Positions 22,427 through 23,234 of a stretch of DNA of 23,234 nt are shown here, piece by piece. The DNA is from Bacteroidales bacterium UBA3764 (GTDB lineage: Bacteria > Bacteroidota > Bacteroidia > Bacteroidales > UBA932). The notes under the pieces were generated by a model. The model was given only the letters and a program-made list of their open reading frames with translations. It did not search any database and was not told the DNA's origin. The position numbers and the translations under genes are program-made. Within the stretch, counting starts at the first letter, position 1. Every line of letters begins with the position of its first letter. The stretch lies in NCBI GenBank assembly GCA_002371115.1, contig DFFY01000114.1, positions 1 to 23,234 of the forward strand. Direction: 5' to 3'.

Positions 22427-23234
22427 CTACTTGAGTTTAGGCGTTTCACCGCTGAAGTCCCACACTTCGTCACTCCAGCCAATCTCCTGGGCCACCTGGC
22501 TCAGGGTCTTGCCGGCGGCAGCCGCCTTGCCGTGGTAGGCGAAGGCATAGGTGCCGGCACCCTTGACCATCGGATGTTCAGGGTCGGCGTCCTCCTGGTC
22601 CACAAGCACATATGTACCCAGTTCGGCGTTCTTGGGACAGTCGGTGAATGAAAGATCGGACTTGCGCCAGCAGTTCTTCAGGTAGTTCTTCACGGCCGTG
22701 CCGCCGATGACGGCGCCGCTGCTGTAGTGCTCGGCGGGAGTGGCCTCGGAGATGAAATCGGACTTCAGGAAATCATTCCAGGCAATGCAGTTCTCCACAT
22801 GGTTGCCGGGCTCCAGCGAGTTGCAGTTGTTGGCATTGGTCTTGGAGCCTTTGCAGGCACGCCCCACAATGCCGCCGAAGATGAACTGGGTGGTCACCGA
22901 TGCCGTGGAGTAGCAGTTGAGGATGGAACTGCCTTCTGCCGTCAGGTCGCCGCAGATACCGCCCGCGATGGAAGCGGTAGTGGAGACAGAACCGGCGGTC
23001 CAGCAATTGGTGATGGTCACGCCCAGACCGGCATCGGTACCTATGATACCGCCCACCTGCTGGCCAACGCTGCTGATGACAACGTCGGCGGAGGAGTTGG
23101 AGATGCCTGCCTCACGGCCCGTACCGAACATGCCGCCCACACAGTTGCCGACCGTACTGGTCACCGTTCCCTGGACATGGACATTCTCCACCACGCACGG
23201 TTTGCCGGTGGTACCGCCGTAGCCGCCCAGGATA
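22427..23234 (-). CDS. GLUG-repeat surface protein, partial (copy B)
   Basis: The frame is open to the right edge, giving the C-terminal 268 residues; the start lies beyond the window. It carries the same GLUG repeats as copy A (GGMFGTGREAGISNSSADVV, QQVGGIIGTDAGLGVTITNC, GGICGDLTAEGSSILNCYST) and the same C-terminal segment, but ends ETPKLK where copy A ends VLPTLK. One region, about positions 22738-22870, differs much more than the rest. It is presumably also a lipoprotein with a fimbrillin-like N-terminus, though that part is not seen. It is the most upstream gene visible in the operon, 3 bases before the phosphodiester glycosidase gene. An internal GTG at 23194 is unlikely to be the real start because the frame continues. 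Confidence 0.85.
   Translation of the reverse strand, partial: ILGGYGGTTGKPCVVENVHVQGTVTSTVGNCVGGMFGTGREAGISNSSADVVISSVGQQVGGIIGTDAGLGVTITNCWTAGSVSTTASIAGGICGDLTAEGSSILNCYSTASVTTQFIFGGIVGRACKGSKTNANNCNSLEPGNHVENCIAWNDFLKSDFISEATPAEHYSSGAVIGGTAVKNYLKNCWRKSDLSFTDCPKNAELGTYVLVDQEDADPEHPMVKGAGTYAFAYHGKAAAAGKTLSQVAQEIGWSDEVWDFSGETPKLK
22471..23234 (-). repeat. Duplicated GLUG-gene segment, copy B
   Basis: Partner of 18536-19293, in the same orientation about 3.9 kb away. Near identity runs to the right window edge, so the duplicated unit probably extends further. Confidence 0.9.

Noticed and set aside
22971..23234. Repeated short segments in the GLUG genes as a CRISPR-like or VNTR array
   Set aside because: The repeats are protein-level beta-helix motifs with variable DNA and no regular spacers.

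Overview
The window looks like chromosome of a GC-rich member of the Bacteroidales; family and genus cannot be fixed from sequence alone. Three things point there: recurring TAnnTTTG promoter boxes just upstream of start codons with no clear Shine-Dalgarno sequences, many short-spaced surface lipoprotein genes with loose lipoboxes, and Mfa/fimbrillin-like plus GLUG-repeat proteins. No rRNA, tRNA, CRISPR array, transposase or phage gene was seen, and no stretch over about 300 bases lacks a gene.

Positions 1-14970 are mostly housekeeping genes in short mixed-strand groups. In order: the 3' end of lysS (+), a PspC-domain protein and a TrmH/SpoU RNA methyltransferase (+, one operon); ssb, aroE and a flippase-like membrane protein (-); a PfkB-family kinase and a small integral membrane protein (+); an AI-2E-family permease (-); cysS and exonuclease III (+); a secreted LolA-like protein and a lipoprotein with two sulfatase-modifying-factor-like domains (+, visibly AT-richer); L-threonine aldolase and a secreted alpha/beta hydrolase (+); an endonuclease/exonuclease/phosphatase-fold lipoprotein (-); and folD (+).

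Positions 14960-23234 hold one tightly packed minus-strand operon that runs off the right edge. In transcription order it encodes: a GLUG-repeat surface protein (partial), a phosphodiester glycosidase lipoprotein, an SGNH hydrolase lipoprotein, a 53-residue peptide, a second and nearly identical GLUG lipoprotein with a fimbrillin-like N-terminus, a GlpT/UhpT-type organophosphate antiporter, and a 712-residue exported protein that fuses a histidine acid phosphatase to a second phosphodiester glycosidase. Together these suggest cell-surface and periplasmic removal of sugar caps from glycan phosphodiesters, release of phosphate, and import of an organophosphate. This is the most interesting system here; its substrate is unknown.

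A second theme is a small palindromic, MITE-like repeat. A complete copy with inverted-repeat arms lies in frame inside the TrmH-family gene, a right-hand copy lies between cysS and the exonuclease gene, and a core remnant lies in the cysS reading frame. The two GLUG genes are recent duplicates with a mosaic pattern: about 98-99% identity on both sides of a clearly diverged island of about 130 bp.
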